Positions 20,317 to 20,392 of a DNA stretch of 20,392 nt are shown here, piece after piece. The notes beneath the pieces are model-generated. The model had not been told where the DNA came from. It searched no databases and saw only the letters and a list, made by a program, of their open reading frames with translations. Source of the DNA: CAYFUG01 sp964346295 (GTDB lineage: Bacteria > Patescibacteriota > Minisyncoccia > Moranbacterales > DUUL01); the NCBI GenBank assembly GCA_964346295.1, contig CAYFUG010000020.1, positions 1 through 20,392 on the forward strand, given 5' to 3'. The translations under genes were made by a program, and so were the position numbers. How positions within the stretch are numbered: the stretch's first letter is position 1; every line of letters starts with the position of its first letter.

Positions 20317-20392
20317 AAAATTTGCACTCTTTCACTTTTTTTGCTAAAATTAACCTACCATTTAATTTATCCAACTAAAACTAAACAACTCT
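20314..20392. repeat. 79-bp direct repeat, copy 2 (second pilin-type promoter, cut by the window edge)
   Basis: Repeats 16717-16795 with a single mismatch. It contains TTGCAC (20322-20327), a 17-base spacer and TAAAAT (20345-20350), so it should be an active promoter reading out of the window. The identity runs to the last base, so the true repeat is probably longer. Confidence 0.95.

Noticed and set aside
1..20392. UGA recoded as glycine (SR1/Gracilibacteria)
   Set aside because: TGA closes at least two clear genes (1566-1568 and 6405-6407) at the expected length, and no gene needs read-through of TGA.
1..20392. CRISPR array, prophage, transposase or integrase
   Set aside because: No regularly spaced repeats, no recognisable mobile-element proteins, and only one pair of long direct repeats (the pilin promoter block).

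Overview
The window looks like part of a small, AT-rich bacterial genome of the Candidate Phyla Radiation (Patescibacteria) type. The protein-coding genes are the streamlined set usual for that group: bS20, bS21, HU, MiaA, YbeY, a YqeY/GatB-like protein, an archaeal/eukaryotic-type prolyl-tRNA synthetase, a type IV pilin, a pyruvate:ferredoxin oxidoreductase beta subunit, and several membrane or low-complexity proteins I cannot name. The lineage is an inference from gene content, not a database result. UGA is used as a stop (for example at 1566-1568 and 6405-6407), so this is not one of the lineages that read UGA as glycine. No tRNA gene, rRNA, CRISPR array, transposase or integrase was seen.

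Layout. (1) 1-5454 is a cell-surface carbohydrate locus: the end of a sugar-isomerase-like TIM-barrel gene, a surface carbohydrate biosynthesis protein, a strong terminator, then on the minus strand a large GT-C membrane glycosyltransferase followed 3 bp later by a radical SAM/SPASM protein. Between the two halves lies a short repeat-like element. (2) 5568-9320 carries a CysQ/IMPase-type phosphatase (+) facing a minus-strand block of miaA, a pyrimidine-dimer DNA glycosylase and a DHH-type protein whose catalytic motifs are all degenerate. (3) 9450-10500 holds bS20 (+) and HU (-) with a structured non-coding stretch between them. (4) 10941-13560 is a plus-strand housekeeping run: HIT protein, YfiH/Cu-oxidase_4 protein, bS21, YqeY and YbeY. 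(5) proS (-) is separated by a 586-bp gene-free region from two small envelope/membrane proteins (+). (6) 16717-17396 is a self-contained pilin unit: promoter, leader, pilin, UUCG-loop terminator. (7) 17408-20245 holds the PFOR beta subunit with its own promoter, a HAD-family protein and an acidic coiled-coil protein.

Two patterns stand out. First, a 79-bp promoter/leader block in front of the pilin (16717-16795) occurs again with one mismatch at the extreme right edge (20314-20392), so the next gene beyond the window is probably a second copy or paralogue of the pilin under the same promoter; a tRNA-5'-end-like fragment abuts this second copy. Second, almost every gene lacks a Shine-Dalgarno sequence, whereas rpsU (bS21) and the HU gene each have a perfect GGAGG seven bases before the start. 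For rpsU this fits the bS21 autoregulation described in Bacteroidetes.

I did not find an obviously new multi-gene system. The best candidates for something undescribed are the duplicated pilin promoter cassette, the selective Shine-Dalgarno use, the dead DHH protein and the structured intergenic regions.
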